Positions 7,707-15,968 of a stretch of DNA of 21,062 nucleotides are shown piece after piece. The notes beneath the pieces are model-generated. The model made no database searches. It worked only from the letters and a program-made list of their open reading frames with translations, and was not told where the DNA came from. Position 1 is the first letter of the stretch; the number at the start of each line of letters is the position of its first letter. Origin of the DNA: a virus; the IMG/VR virus record IMGVR_UViG_3300044641_008079, positions 1 to 21,062 of that record; one strand, given 5' to 3'. The position numbers were made by a program, and so were the translations under genes.

Positions 7707-10700
7707 ATGGCCCGGATCAGTTTTGCGAATGCCCTTGCCGGCATCCGTAACGCCTTCGGACCCGGCGGGCAGCTGCGCGCCAAGGACCAGCTGGCTGCGG
7801 TGGTGGATGCCCTGCTGCAGATGGCGGGCAACGCCAACATCGCCCCGGGCAACAGCGAGCCGGCCGATCCGCTCAATAGTCCCTTCACGATCTACATCAA
7901 CCCGTACATCGGCAGCGATCGGTTTGTTGGTGGTTCCTACAACTGGTTTGAAGAGCCCGGCGGGGCCACCGATGCGGCCAAGATCGCCGCCAAGCTCAAG
8001 CGGTTGGAAAATCAGCGGCTCACCTGCGGCTACAGCAAGGAGCGGCCCTTCCGCACCATCAACCGCGCAGCGATCGAGATCGTTGCGATGACCAGCAAGA
8101 ACTTCTTCACGATCAACTCAGAAGAGGCAAACGTCGACTGCCCCTCGGTGGAGCTGAGCCCGGGGACGCACATTTTCTACAACGACCCTGGCAATTCCAG
8201 CTACGCCATCCCGGTGACGGAATGGCCGGCAGCCGGCTTTGATCCGACCACCAACCACCTGATCGCCTTCAACCCCAACAGCGGCGGCATCGTGCTGCCC
8301 CGCTACGCCACGGCCAGCTCGCCGATCAGCCTGCGGCAATGCACCGTCCGCCCCTCCTATGTGCCGGCTGCGGCGGATGAGGCGAGCGACTACAGCAACC
8401 GGGCGGCGATCCTCAAGATCACCTCCACCAGCTACGTCTATGGCTTCACGTTCCGGGATGCGTTCGGCGCTTCCAGCAGCCATCACCTGCTCGACTGCTT
8501 CCACAACGCCAGCCAGGCGGATCTGGATCAGCTCTACGCCAAGGTGCGAACCGCCATGGGAGGGGCCAGCAACAGCGGCAACCTCTCCAATGCCCTGGCG
8601 GTCACCCGGCTGTCCGAATGGCAGACGGTGGGACCGATCAGCGGCAACCCATCCGAGGCATGGGACACGGTCAAGGGAGCGAGCCCGTACATCTACAACT
8701 GCTCCCTGCGCACCGAGTGGGGCATGTCGGGCGTGTTCTGGGATGGTGCTCGCCTGGCTGGCCTCAAGAGCCTGGTGGCGGCGCAATTCACCGGCATCAG
8801 CCAGCAGCGTGACCTGAGCTGCTGGGAGATCTACCGCTCCGGCGCCTGGCGGGCCCCGATCAACTACCAGGAGCTGATCGACAGCGAATCCGACGACGTG
8901 CGCATGAAGCCACGCCGCATGAGCCGGCACATCACGTTGCTGAACGATGCGTTCGGCCAGATGGTCTCGATCTTTGCCATCGGCGCCGGTCGTCACCACC
9001 TGGCGGACAGCGGCGCGCAGATGGAGTTCTCTAACTCCACCTCCAATTTCGGCGGCTGCGTCGCGGTGGCCAAGGGTTACCAGACCGCCAGCGTGGCCCT
9101 GGATAGCAACTGGAACCTTCGGCGCTTCAGGGTGGCCCGCAGTGTGGCCGATCAGACCGGCAACATCCGCCGCATCCCGCTGGGCCTTGTGTCGGCCATC
9201 TCCGGCAGCAGCATCACCCTGCAGGAGCCCCTAGCAGTGGGCGCCGATACGGCGGTGCCGGCGGTCCTGGCGGCTGGCGGTTACAGCCTGGCCGCGGGCA
9301 CCCTGATCTGGATCGAAAACCCCAACGGCGTTGACTGGAGGGCCACCCTCCAGGCAAACGCCTGGAACAGCGCCACACCCACCGCCATTGCCATCACTGC
9401 CGCCGCCGCCCAGGCCGGCACTGGTGAAGCCATTGAAACTGATGGCGGTGTCTCTCGTGCTGTTGGCCGCCGGGTCTACGTTCGTCGGCTGATTGATACC
9501 CGCTCGACGGCGCAGCGGCGGGTGACGCTCAAGCTGGCCAACACCACCACCGCAAGGGTGCCGCTGCGCAATTCGATCATCCAGACCCGTCCTGGCGTTG
9601 GAGGCGGTGGCATCAGCCGTGCCCTAGCCCCTGGCGGCGCCGAGGTGCTGGCCGTCACCCAAACCAAAGCCATCCCGGCGGAAGGCAGCGGTGTGGTGCT
9701 CTCGGCAGAGGTCACGCTCCGCCGTTGCTGCCCTGATGAGGTGTATGCCGCCGGGGTCTTTTACCGCCAAGGCCAGACGGTGAAGTACGGATCCAAGCAC
9801 TTCACAGCAAAAAGCACCTTCACATCCAGCGGCAGCGTCCCGAATGCTGACCTGTGGCAGCAGAGCTACGTCCAGCAGGAGAGCGCCTACAACGCCGAGG
9901 ACCCCACCACGCTGGAAGGACCGGTTCTGATTTTCGATACCGACACCGACGCTTCCAGCGATCAGACCGCTACCTGCGGGATCAACTGGAGCACCGTTTA
10001 CACCGCCAGCGGCAGCGTGCGCGATCAACTGCGCAGCGCCACCGACTACCGGGGCGCCCTGGCGCTGCTGCTGGCGCTGGGGTTCACCAGCACCGCTGCC
10101 CATGCCGCCCTGGTGCCGCGCGCCGAGGTAAGCCGTGAGCTGGATCCAGCAAACGCCACACATTTCCCCACGGCTCCCAGCGGTGGTGCTGCCAGCGAAC
10201 GCGCCAACTGGGCTCTGGAGTTCAGGCAGCCGTCGTTCATTCAGCTGCTGGGTCACAACCTCAACGGTGTGGGCTTCTGGAACTACTCCCGAGCCTTGCC
10301 TCGCGCTCGCCGCCAGCTCAGTCTCCTCAACGAGTTCAATGCCAACTTTGCACCCGAGCAGGGCGGCCGGGTGGAGGTGAAGGGGATCAACAAAGACGGC
10401 TATGAGGTCACCAACCAGGGGCTGATCAGCACCGATACCGGAGAAGTGGTGGCGGTCGAGGGGATCGGCGCCGAAGGCGATCAATTACTGCCAACCCAGT
10501 TCAACGATATATCAGTTGAAAACCTATCGATCACCGGAACGCTTGATGTCAGCGGGGTAGCCGCGCTGGACGGTGGCGAGTCGATAGCGATGCAGGTCGA
10601 TCGTTACGGCTTGGGCCAGTTGGCCACGAGCAACGATCTGCTAACGGCCACCCAGATTGCTACAAACGATGATCAGATCAATGGGTCCAGCGACAAATTA

Positions 10701-12455
10701 GTGACCCTTCCTATGTTGTATGCCTGGAAGAGCATCAACCAGCTTGTATCCGCACTAGCTGGCGAGTTGATTATTTACGTGAATGGCACCAAGGCTGACC
10801 GCAACCTGGACTCAATGCTGGCGGCGGCGGCCCCCACGACACCCGCCAACGCCGTGCCAAGTCTGGCTCGTGCGGCTGATTACGCCAACTACATTCTGGC
10901 CGGCAGCGAAACAACAGCAGTTATCAGGATTGCCGCAGGAGCCACCGCTGACGCTGGGTACTATCTACCTAACGCGACATGGACATGCAATGTCAGGTTT
11001 GAATCGTGGAATAGCGACTTCACCGCAATGCCATTCCCGAGTAATTCGGGAATAAGCACAACGGGGGCAACTAATTACTTTGCTGGCGAAGGCTACGATG
11101 ATGGAGCGCTAATCCCGCAATTCATCCCATTCCGGCTGTATCTTATGGGGGCTGCAAGTGCTGGCAGCGATAGTAACGGGACAAGGCTGCGTATTCTGTG
11201 CCAGCCTTACGCCATGTCGTTTCAGCGCTCTTGGGAGTTCCGGGGGGGATTCTCCTTTCTTGGCCTTGCCGAGACAATCAAATGGGTTGCCGGTGATGTT
11301 CCCGCTAGAGCGCCGCTCTTCATTATTAACGCCGAAGGCGCATTAACGACAAGTCAGGTGCTGAATCTTACTTACTCAACCAATACCAGCACTAATGTAG
11401 ACGCATTGTTGAGCAGCATCAGAACCGCAACAGGCTACAATGGTGCGTTTACTACTTCGAGCTTTAATTTTTCGGTGATTCAAAGCGCTAGTCGCGAAAC
11501 CGACAGACCACGTCTTTTTGATTGCATCTTTGGCCCTGGGCTACCGTCTCACAAGGACAACCTTGACGGAGCGAAGCCCCCGTACATTGACATTCAGACA
11601 GAGGTTCCGCTTATACTTGCCAATCTGTACCTTAGAGGAAATACCACAATCACAAGCGCCGGAATTGGCTTGCCTGCAAGTGCGACTGGCTACCCTATTG
11701 AAGGATCAGCAACGCGGCACTATGGGTCATCCCTGGTACAAACGTCGCCTTCTGGCTGGATATTCAGACAGTTTTATCATACCTTTATCGGCTCCACCAG
11801 GCTTGGCGTTAGGATCAACATAGAGAGACTCGGCCGCAATGTCTTTGTGCGGTCGTCGGAAGCACCAATAGATTCCACTTGGAACACAAGCTCAAACCGC
11901 AACTTTTATGCCGACTTAACTGGCCGCCTGCTGCCAAACCACATTCATTTGCTTAAAAGGGATGGATCCACCCCAGGAGCAGGCGACCTTGATAATGGGC
12001 CATTCCTGGATCAGTTCATTCATGCTCCCTCTTCTATCTCGATTAACATTATCTGGGACTCTGGTGGTATTACCGGGTCAACAGTGCAGGCAAGCTGTGG
12101 CTTTGTCGGGCGCTTTGGCTCCAATGGTCACAACACAACCAAAACGCGGGGCATCCTGCTAGGCAATCAATTTGATGAACCAGAAGGCGGCGTTATTCAA
12201 CTAGGGGGCGTGACACCGCTAACCACGATTTGGGCAAAGGCTGGAGCAACTAACTTGGGCCTTGCGGGATCTCGCATCTCCTTCATCACCACCGGGAATA
12301 CGACGACCTTTGGAGAAGCTTTCCCCGCTGGGGATAACCCCGTCATCACAACCACGGATAGCGTGGTTGATCTCAACCTGGGGGGCCGGAGCTGGAAGGC
12401 TGGCATCTCCTCCCAGTACGGCTCCATCATCCGCCCTCGCAACATTACTATCTGA
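7707..12455 (+). CDS. Giant tail fibre / virion structural protein with exchanged distal region
   Basis: A 1582-residue protein, the longest in the window. Residues 1-100 contain YINPYIGSDRFVGGSY, and around residue 115 the motif KERPFRTINRAAIEIVAMTS, a style I recall from cyanophage structural proteins. Strand-rich, low-charge sequence with many Ser/Thr/Asn/Gly follows, as in beta-helical fibres. Residues ~672-715 (YAAGVFYRQGQTVKYGSKHF, then ending in LWQQS) look like a small carbohydrate-binding-type module. From about residue 930 to 1530 the DNA is visibly lower in GC (bases 11341-11400 have 24 G/C of 60, against 37 of 60 at 8041-8100) with more A/T-ending codons. The last ~50 residues return to high GC (WKAGISSQYGSIIRPRNITI). 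This points to a conserved base and tip anchor with a swapped receptor-binding middle. No catalytic motif is evident. Confidence 0.8.
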   Translation: MARISFANALAGIRNAFGPGGQLRAKDQLAAVVDALLQMAGNANIAPGNSEPADPLNSPFTIYINPYIGSDRFVGGSYNWFEEPGGATDAAKIAAKLKRLENQRLTCGYSKERPFRTINRAAIEIVAMTSKNFFTINSEEANVDCPSVELSPGTHIFYNDPGNSSYAIPVTEWPAAGFDPTTNHLIAFNPNSGGIVLPRYATASSPISLRQCTVRPSYVPAAADEASDYSNRAAILKITSTSYVYGFTFRDAFGASSSHHLLDCFHNASQADLDQLYAKVRTAMGGASNSGNLSNALAVTRLSEWQTVGPISGNPSEAWDTVKGASPYIYNCSLRTEWGMSGVFWDGARLAGLKSLVAAQFTGISQQRDLSCWEIYRSGAWRAPINYQELIDSESDDVRMKPRRMSRHITLLNDAFGQMVSIFAIGAGRHHLADSGAQMEFSNSTSNFGGCVAVAKGYQTASVALDSNWNLRRFRVARSVADQTGNIRRIPLGLVSAISGSSITLQEPLAVGADTAVPAVLAAGGYSLAAGTLIWIENPNGVDWRATLQANAWNSATPTAIAITAAAAQAGTGEAIETDGGVSRAVGRRVYVRRLIDTRSTAQRRVTLKLANTTTARVPLRNSIIQTRPGVGGGGISRALAPGGAEVLAVTQTKAIPAEGSGVVLSAEVTLRRCCPDEVYAAGVFYRQGQTVKYGSKHFTAKSTFTSSGSVPNADLWQQSYVQQESAYNAEDPTTLEGPVLIFDTDTDASSDQTATCGINWSTVYTASGSVRDQLRSATDYRGALALLLALGFTSTAAHAALVPRAEVSRELDPANATHFPTAPSGGAASERANWALEFRQPSFIQLLGHNLNGVGFWNYSRALPRARRQLSLLNEFNANFAPEQGGRVEVKGINKDGYEVTNQGLISTDTGEVVAVEGIGAEGDQLLPTQFNDISVENLSITGTLDVSGVAALDGGESIAMQVDRYGLGQLATSNDLLTATQIATNDDQINGSSDKLVTLPMLYAWKSINQLVSALAGELIIYVNGTKADRNLDSMLAAAAPTTPANAVPSLARAADYANYILAGSETTAVIRIAAGATADAGYYLPNATWTCNVRFESWNSDFTAMPFPSNSGISTTGATNYFAGEGYDDGALIPQFIPFRLYLMGAASAGSDSNGTRLRILCQPYAMSFQRSWEFRGGFSFLGLAETIKWVAGDVPARAPLFIINAEGALTTSQVLNLTYSTNTSTNVDALLSSIRTATGYNGAFTTSSFNFSVIQSASRETDRPRLFDCIFGPGLPSHKDNLDGAKPPYIDIQTEVPLILANLYLRGNTTITSAGIGLPASATGYPIEGSATRHYGSSLVQTSPSGWIFRQFYHTFIGSTRLGVRINIERLGRNVFVRSSEAPIDSTWNTSSNRNFYADLTGRLLPNHIHLLKRDGSTPGAGDLDNGPFLDQFIHAPSSISINIIWDSGGITGSTVQASCGFVGRFGSNGHNTTKTRGILLGNQFDEPEGGVIQLGGVTPLTTIWAKAGATNLGLAGSRISFITTGNTTTFGEAFPAGDNPVITTTDSVVDLNLGGRSWKAGISSQYGSIIRPRNITI

Positions 12456-12459
12456 GCCC

Positions 12460-12636
12460 ATGGCCATCCCATCCGATCCTGATTACATCTCGCTGGCTCC
12501 TCCAGAGGTGCAGGCACATTCCAAACTGTTTCGCACCCTGCTTTTGATGAATGATGACCCCTATGCGGCCCATTCACGAAATGAAGAGATGATCCGAACC
12601 ATTGAGGCAAACCTGACTATCCCCGGTGAACCATGA
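12460..12636 (+). CDS. Small 58-aa hypothetical protein after the fibre gene
   Basis: ATG at 12460 lies 4 nt after the fibre stop. The 58-residue product starts MAIPSDPDYISLAPPEVQ and ends in a helix-forming EEMIRTIEANLTIPGEP; it has no membrane segment. Codon third positions are G/C rich, fitting a real gene. It sits between fibre and lysis genes and could be a fibre assembly helper or a lysis-region accessory, but nothing in the sequence decides this. An upstream extension of the frame only shadows the fibre gene. Confidence 0.55.
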   Translation: MAIPSDPDYISLAPPEVQAHSKLFRTLLLMNDDPYAAHSRNEEMIRTIEANLTIPGEP

Positions 12637-12670
12637 CCGACCGGGCCTAGCCTTTGGATACCCAGAACTC

Positions 12671-13027
12671 ATGGGGAAAGTAGATCGTGGCCTGCTGGCC
12701 CCTCTTTTTAAGCCTGCCATCACCATGTTTTCTTTCTTGTTCCAACCGCTTCTTTCTTGGCTGGTGCGACAGCTGCTTGCCATGGTCGTCCGGGCACTGG
12801 GGCGTGACCTGCGCCAGCGACTCCCGGAGGTGTTCAAGATCATCGATCAGCAGATCATCCCTGCCATGCAGCGCGGTGCCAGCGCCGTCGCCATGACGTT
12901 CTTCACCGCTGTGCAGCGGGTCGTAAAGCGTGACCCCACGGACATGGAGCTGCGCATCCTGCAGCTGCTCTTTGATCCATCCATTGCCGCTGAGCACCAG
13001 CAACCCACCACCACAGCAGATCAATGA
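12671..13027 (+). CDS. Small membrane-associated protein, holin candidate
   Basis: From ATG 12671 the product is 118 residues. A GTG at 12626 would overlap the preceding gene, and an ATG at 12725 is also possible. Residues ~8-40 are strongly hydrophobic (FKPAITMFSFLFQPLLSW then LVRQLLAMVV), followed by an Arg-containing amphipathic helix, a second milder hydrophobic stretch (ASAVAMTFFTAVQ) and a charged tail. It overlaps the endolysin gene by ATGA (13024-13027), a coupling common for holin-endolysin pairs. Size, hydrophobic start and position make it the best holin candidate here, though one long hydrophobic segment is not diagnostic and it could also be a peripheral membrane protein. Confidence 0.6.
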   Translation: MGKVDRGLLAPLFKPAITMFSFLFQPLLSWLVRQLLAMVVRALGRDLRQRLPEVFKIIDQQIIPAMQRGASAVAMTFFTAVQRVVKRDPTDMELRILQLLFDPSIAAEHQQPTTTADQ

Positions 13028-13746
13028 CGCTCTCCCTCATGCGTTATGCCATCCACACGGTGGCGGGCCATCCCGGCCATGAAGCCTTCTGGAAAGCAGT
13101 GGAGGCGATGCTCACGCCAGAGCAGCTCCAACGGCTCGACAAAGGGGGCGACATCCGCGAGAGCACCTGGATGGCAACCGCCCCTAAGCCAGCGGCCCAG
13201 AACCCATGGGAGAGGGAGATCACGGCGTGCCGGCCTCTGCTCGATCTGATCTACCGCCACGAAGCGGGCGGCTTTGCCAGCCCCTACGAGGCCTACAACC
13301 GTGGCGGCGCCGGCGACAGCCTCGGCAAGCCCTGGCCCGGCGGCCTCCAGAACCTCACCATCGGCCAGATCAAGACCCTGCAGCGGGACGGGAAGCTGTT
13401 TGCCGTCGGGGCCCCCCAGCTGATCCCTTCCACCCTGCTCGAGCAGCAATCGGTGGCCGGTCTTTCAGATGCGGATCTGTTCAGTGCCGTGAACCAGGAT
13501 CGGCTGACCACCGCCATCCTGCTGCGGGGCAAGCGACCCATGCTGGCCCGGTTCCTCCTCCAGGGGACCAACCAGGCCGCCGCGGTCGACGATCTGGCCT
13601 TCGAGTGGGCCAGCCTGCCCAACAGCCAGGGCAAGGGCTGGTACGACGGCGACAATGGCGGGAACAAGGCCCACGGCAGCCTGGCCGCTGTGACCGGCGC
13701 GCTGCAGGCCTCCAGAGCCCTGGTGCTCAGCCCAGCCAATGCCTGA
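13024..13746 (+). CDS. Endolysin, lysozyme-fold (lambda R / GH104-like) muramidase or transglycosylase
   Basis: A 240-residue protein whose residues ~71-235 match the layout of lambda R-type lysozyme-fold enzymes, which cut the peptidoglycan glycan chain at the end of infection. LLDLIYRHEAGGFASPYEAY places the likely catalytic Glu at residue 80. AVGAPQLIPSTL is the equivalent of the fold's G(A/R)YQ(L/F)IP segment. DLFSAVNQDRLTTAILL is the helix before the FEWASLPN and WYDGDNGGNKAH stretch, which is close to the C-terminal 'WASLPG..G..' part of lambda R. The first ~65 residues are an extra helical region without a signal peptide, so export would need a holin. It starts by ATGA overlap with the holin candidate and its TGA (13744-13746) abuts the stop of the convergent peptidase gene. 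Confidence 0.75.
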   Translation: MTLSLMRYAIHTVAGHPGHEAFWKAVEAMLTPEQLQRLDKGGDIRESTWMATAPKPAAQNPWEREITACRPLLDLIYRHEAGGFASPYEAYNRGGAGDSLGKPWPGGLQNLTIGQIKTLQRDGKLFAVGAPQLIPSTLLEQQSVAGLSDADLFSAVNQDRLTTAILLRGKRPMLARFLLQGTNQAAAVDDLAFEWASLPNSQGKGWYDGDNGGNKAHGSLAAVTGALQASRALVLSPANA

Positions 13747-14526
13747 TCAGTACCGCCAGACATCTGCGGGCCTGGCACCAGCACCCGGCACGAAGCGTCC
13801 GCCATTGCGGCGATCCAGGTGGATGAAGCCCCGATCGCGGCCGTCACCAAAGCCGCCGGTCCAGCGCACGATCAGCCAGTCGTAGAGCGCCTGCAGGGGC
13901 AGGCCGATTGGGTAGATGTCCATGGCCATGCCGGGGACGTGGAAGCTGTTGCGCACGCCGCCCACCTCCCGGTTGATCGGCTCCGGCCGATAGAAGCTCG
14001 TCACCCCCAGTGATCTGCCCCAGGCCTTCCGGATCGCCTGGAACTCTGCTGCCGTGCCCAGGATCCGAGGGATCACCGAGCTTTGCGCCGACGGCCGCCG
14101 CCGGCGGTCAAACTGCAGCACCTCCCCCACCGTCAGGTTCGGGGTCACCAAGGCATCGAAGTTCCCCCAGTCGATCGCCCCAGGCTGGAGCAGCCCCCCC
14201 AGAGCCGGGGCCGCATCCGGCGCCTTGGCCTGCAGCCGGCGGTAGTGGGGGGAGAAGACGTGCCACTGGCCGGCGCCATGGCCCAGCTCGACCACATCAT
14301 GGGCATTCCCCTGGATCTCCTGCGTCGCCACCACCGGCAGCTGGTGGCCCGCCGGCACCAGCACCTTCTGATCATCCGGCAGATCGCCCGCCGGATCGGT
14401 GCTCTTCTTCAGCCAGGTGTCCTGGACCGCCTGAAGCCTGAAGAGCACCGGCCGCTGTGGCGCCGTTTCAGCCTGCTTGGCTGGGGTGGTAGCCGCGGCG
14501 GCAGGTTTGTGGCTGGTGGAGGGCAT
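13747..14526 (-). CDS. Peptidase M15-type (D-Ala-D-Ala carboxypeptidase-like) protein
   Basis: A 259-residue protein with a C-terminal zinc peptidase pattern: SFHVPGMAMD gives the His196-x6-Asp203 pair and FIHLD gives His236, the three zinc ligands of the M15A/DUF882 group, which cleaves peptidoglycan peptides. FYRPEPINREVGGVRNS just before it is the typical approach to the metal site. Residues ~27-100 look like a small SH3-like or wall-binding domain (VLVPAGHQLPVVA, QWHVFSPHYRRLQ), and the first 25 residues are Ala/Pro/Thr rich without a clear signal peptide. It is the last gene of the leftward operon and ends back to back with the endolysin stop with no spacer. It may be a second lysis enzyme, or a cargo gene. 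The start at 14526 has no strong ribosome site. Confidence 0.8.
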   Translation of the reverse strand: MPSTSHKPAAAATTPAKQAETAPQRPVLFRLQAVQDTWLKKSTDPAGDLPDDQKVLVPAGHQLPVVATQEIQGNAHDVVELGHGAGQWHVFSPHYRRLQAKAPDAAPALGGLLQPGAIDWGNFDALVTPNLTVGEVLQFDRRRRPSAQSSVIPRILGTAAEFQAIRKAWGRSLGVTSFYRPEPINREVGGVRNSFHVPGMAMDIYPIGLPLQALYDWLIVRWTGGFGDGRDRGFIHLDRRNGGRFVPGAGARPADVWRY

Positions 14527-14590
14527 CGTCAGGCGGTGCTGTCTTGCTTTCAGTGTGGGCGTGCGGCGAAATCATGTCGGCGGGGGTCAT
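14468..14590 (-). CDS. Possible 40-aa overlapping leader ORF
   Basis: An ATG at 14590 overlaps the stop of the 67-aa gene as ATGA, the coupling used throughout this operon. It opens a 40-codon frame (MTPADMISPHAHTESK...) whose first half has G/C-rich third positions, and which runs into the start of the M15 peptidase gene in another frame. It could be a tiny coupled gene that carries ribosomes to the peptidase start. The second half looks like a shadow of the peptidase gene, so I hold this only weakly. Confidence 0.25.
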   Translation of the reverse strand: MTPADMISPHAHTESKTAPPDDALHQPQTCRRGYHPSQAG

Positions 14591-14790
14591 GCAGCCGGCC
14601 TCGATCGCTCCCCCAGCCGCCGCTGGAACCACTCCGCCGGCAACTCAATCCCCACCGCCTGCGCCCGTTGCTGAAACAATGCCTCGGCTTGCCATGCTTG
14701 GCCGTGCTCAATGCTCAGCCCAGGAATCTCAACCCTGTAGGCCGTGCTGCCGTCCTTGTGCGACAGCGTGGTGATCTTGGGATAGATCAT
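14587..14790 (-). CDS. Hypothetical 67-aa protein
   Basis: This small protein begins MIYPKITTLSHKDGSTAYRV and contains a strand-strand-helix pattern: two short beta segments, then a long helix (HGQAWQAEALFQQRAQAVG), and an Arg-rich end. The ATG at 14790 overlaps the upstream stop as ATGA. I do not recognise a family. Its compact size, balanced composition and coupling to both neighbours support it as a real early phage gene. Confidence 0.6.
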   Translation of the reverse strand: MIYPKITTLSHKDGSTAYRVEIPGLSIEHGQAWQAEALFQQRAQAVGIELPAEWFQRRLGERSRPAA

Positions 14791-14972
14791 CGGGGCATCG
14801 CGAGTTTGTCGAGCTTGGCGGCGAACGTGTTCAGGTCGCCGGCTGCCATGTGCCGTGCATCATCTGCAACCTCCCGCAGCACTGCCGCAACGCCGGCATG
14901 TGTCGAGGTGGCATAACCATCAGCGCGATTGCAGTGGTTCGCGTGGACTTGGGCGAGGGTGTCGAGGTTCAT
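14787..14972 (-). CDS. Hypothetical 61-aa helical protein
   Basis: The 61-residue product (MNLDTLAQVHANHCNRADGY...) is almost entirely helix-forming, with two Ala-rich amphipathic stretches (GVAAVLREVADDARHMAAG and TFAAKLDKLA). There is no membrane segment and no Cys pair. It starts by ATGA overlap at 14972 and ends by ATGA overlap at 14787-14790, in the middle of the coupled leftward operon. The function is unknown. Confidence 0.6.
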   Translation of the reverse strand: MNLDTLAQVHANHCNRADGYATSTHAGVAAVLREVADDARHMAAGDLNTFAAKLDKLAMPR

Positions 14973-15244
14973 AGTTCAGGGTTCCTGCTTTCCGCCCGCT
15001 CGGCCTCGGCGAGCAGTAGGGCGCGGATGCGGCCGCGTGCTTTCCATGCACCCCATGCTGCGGCTTGGATGGTGTCGGGATACTCGGGCAGGATCACCTC
15101 TGGCTCATCGGGCAGCACTTCCCGCTGCAGGGCGCGGATCTCGGCGGCGATAGCCAGCCGCTCAGCGTCAGGCCGGCCGACGATGACACGGGCGGACCAT
15201 GCGCCGGCCATCACCCGCCATAGCGGATCTCGTTCTTGTGTCAT
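14969..15244 (-). CDS. Hypothetical 91-aa protein
   Basis: Begins MTQERDPLWRVMAGAWSARV at an ATG (15244) overlapping the upstream stop, and ends with an Ala/Glu/Arg-rich helix (ARGRIRALLLAEAERAES). A central DEPEVILPEYPDTIQAAAWG segment carries acidic residues and Trp. No family is recognised. Third codon positions are G/C rich and both ends are ATGA-coupled, which supports expression as part of the early operon. Confidence 0.6.
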   Translation of the reverse strand: MTQERDPLWRVMAGAWSARVIVGRPDAERLAIAAEIRALQREVLPDEPEVILPEYPDTIQAAAWGAWKARGRIRALLLAEAERAESRNPEL

Positions 15245-15747
15245 TGAGATTCCAGTTCGTTTGCAATTAAGATCAACTCATCAGCGGCCCGTTGTAGGCC
15301 GAGGTTGAATCCGCCGTCAAAGGGGCCGCCGTCCAGGTATTTCAACTTGCAGGCGAGGATGTGAGCTGCCGCAGTGCGGAGGTCGGTCGTTCCTCCCCAC
15401 TTGGCATCCAATACCGCCAGCGCCTGCTCCCGCAGGGTCGGGGGCGCGGGGCGGCGGGCTTCGCGCAGCCGGGTCACGTAGCCATCTGGTAGGTGCAGCG
15501 ACCGGAGTACGTCGATAGACGCCTCAAGCTCCGCATCCGCGCCCCGCTGCTTCGCCTTCTGCACCTCCTCTTCGCGCTGGGTCCAGGCCCAGGCGGCGGC
15601 GCGGTCCACCATGTGGCGCTCGCGATCAAGAGCGTAAACCGAAGATGTGTAGAGAGAGTTGGCGACCCATTCGCCGTGCCATTGCCGTCGCAGCTCCTCC
15701 GGCACGGCGGGTGGTTGGGTGGGGCGGTCGGGGGTTGGGGTGGTCAT
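15241..15747 (-). CDS. Hypothetical 168-aa protein
   Basis: The ATG at 15747 gives MTTPTPDRPTQPPAVPEELR and overlaps the upstream stop as ATGA. The frame extends 99 nt further upstream, but that part only shadows the neighbour and would break the coupling pattern. The Pro/Thr-rich start is followed by Trp-containing helices (EELRRQWHGEWVANS, RAAAWAWTQREEEVQKAKQR) and a C-terminal helical part ending LILIANELESQ. The charged, Trp-rich helices could mediate protein or nucleic-acid contacts, but no known domain is evident. Confidence 0.6.
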   Translation of the reverse strand: MTTPTPDRPTQPPAVPEELRRQWHGEWVANSLYTSSVYALDRERHMVDRAAAWAWTQREEEVQKAKQRGADAELEASIDVLRSLHLPDGYVTRLREARRPAPPTLREQALAVLDAKWGGTTDLRTAAAHILACKLKYLDGGPFDGGFNLGLQRAADELILIANELESQ

Positions 15748-15968
15748 TTTCGCGCCTCCTGCGAAAGAATCTGAGCAGCCATTTGCCATCCGTCCGCTTC
15801 TTTGGGTGTCGCGCAATCGGGCAGGCCAGCGTTGCTGTCCAGCCACTCCGCCACGGCGGCGATGATGTCCTGAGCTACGCCTTTGGCGGTGTCGGCAACA
15901 GCAGCGTTTACGATCACTCTCACCACCACCAACTGGTTATAGCTGGGCGGGTCAGTGCGCTTCGTCAT
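15744..15968 (-). CDS. Hypothetical 74-aa protein
   Basis: Starts MTKRTDPPSYNQLVVVRVIV at the ATG ending at 15968, which overlaps the upstream stop as ATGA; a GTG two codons earlier is possible. It contains a hydrophobic strand (QLVVVRVIVNAAVA), a helix with Trp (DIIAAVAEWLDSNAG) and a final helix (EADGWQMAAQILSQEARK). The pattern resembles small phage early proteins of unknown role, and no motif allows a function call. Confidence 0.6.
   Translation of the reverse strand: MTKRTDPPSYNQLVVVRVIVNAAVADTAKGVAQDIIAAVAEWLDSNAGLPDCATPKEADGWQMAAQILSQEARK

Noticed and set aside
10490-12455. Diversity-generating retroelement acting on the fibre gene
   Set aside because: No reverse transcriptase gene or template/variable repeat pair is visible in the window.
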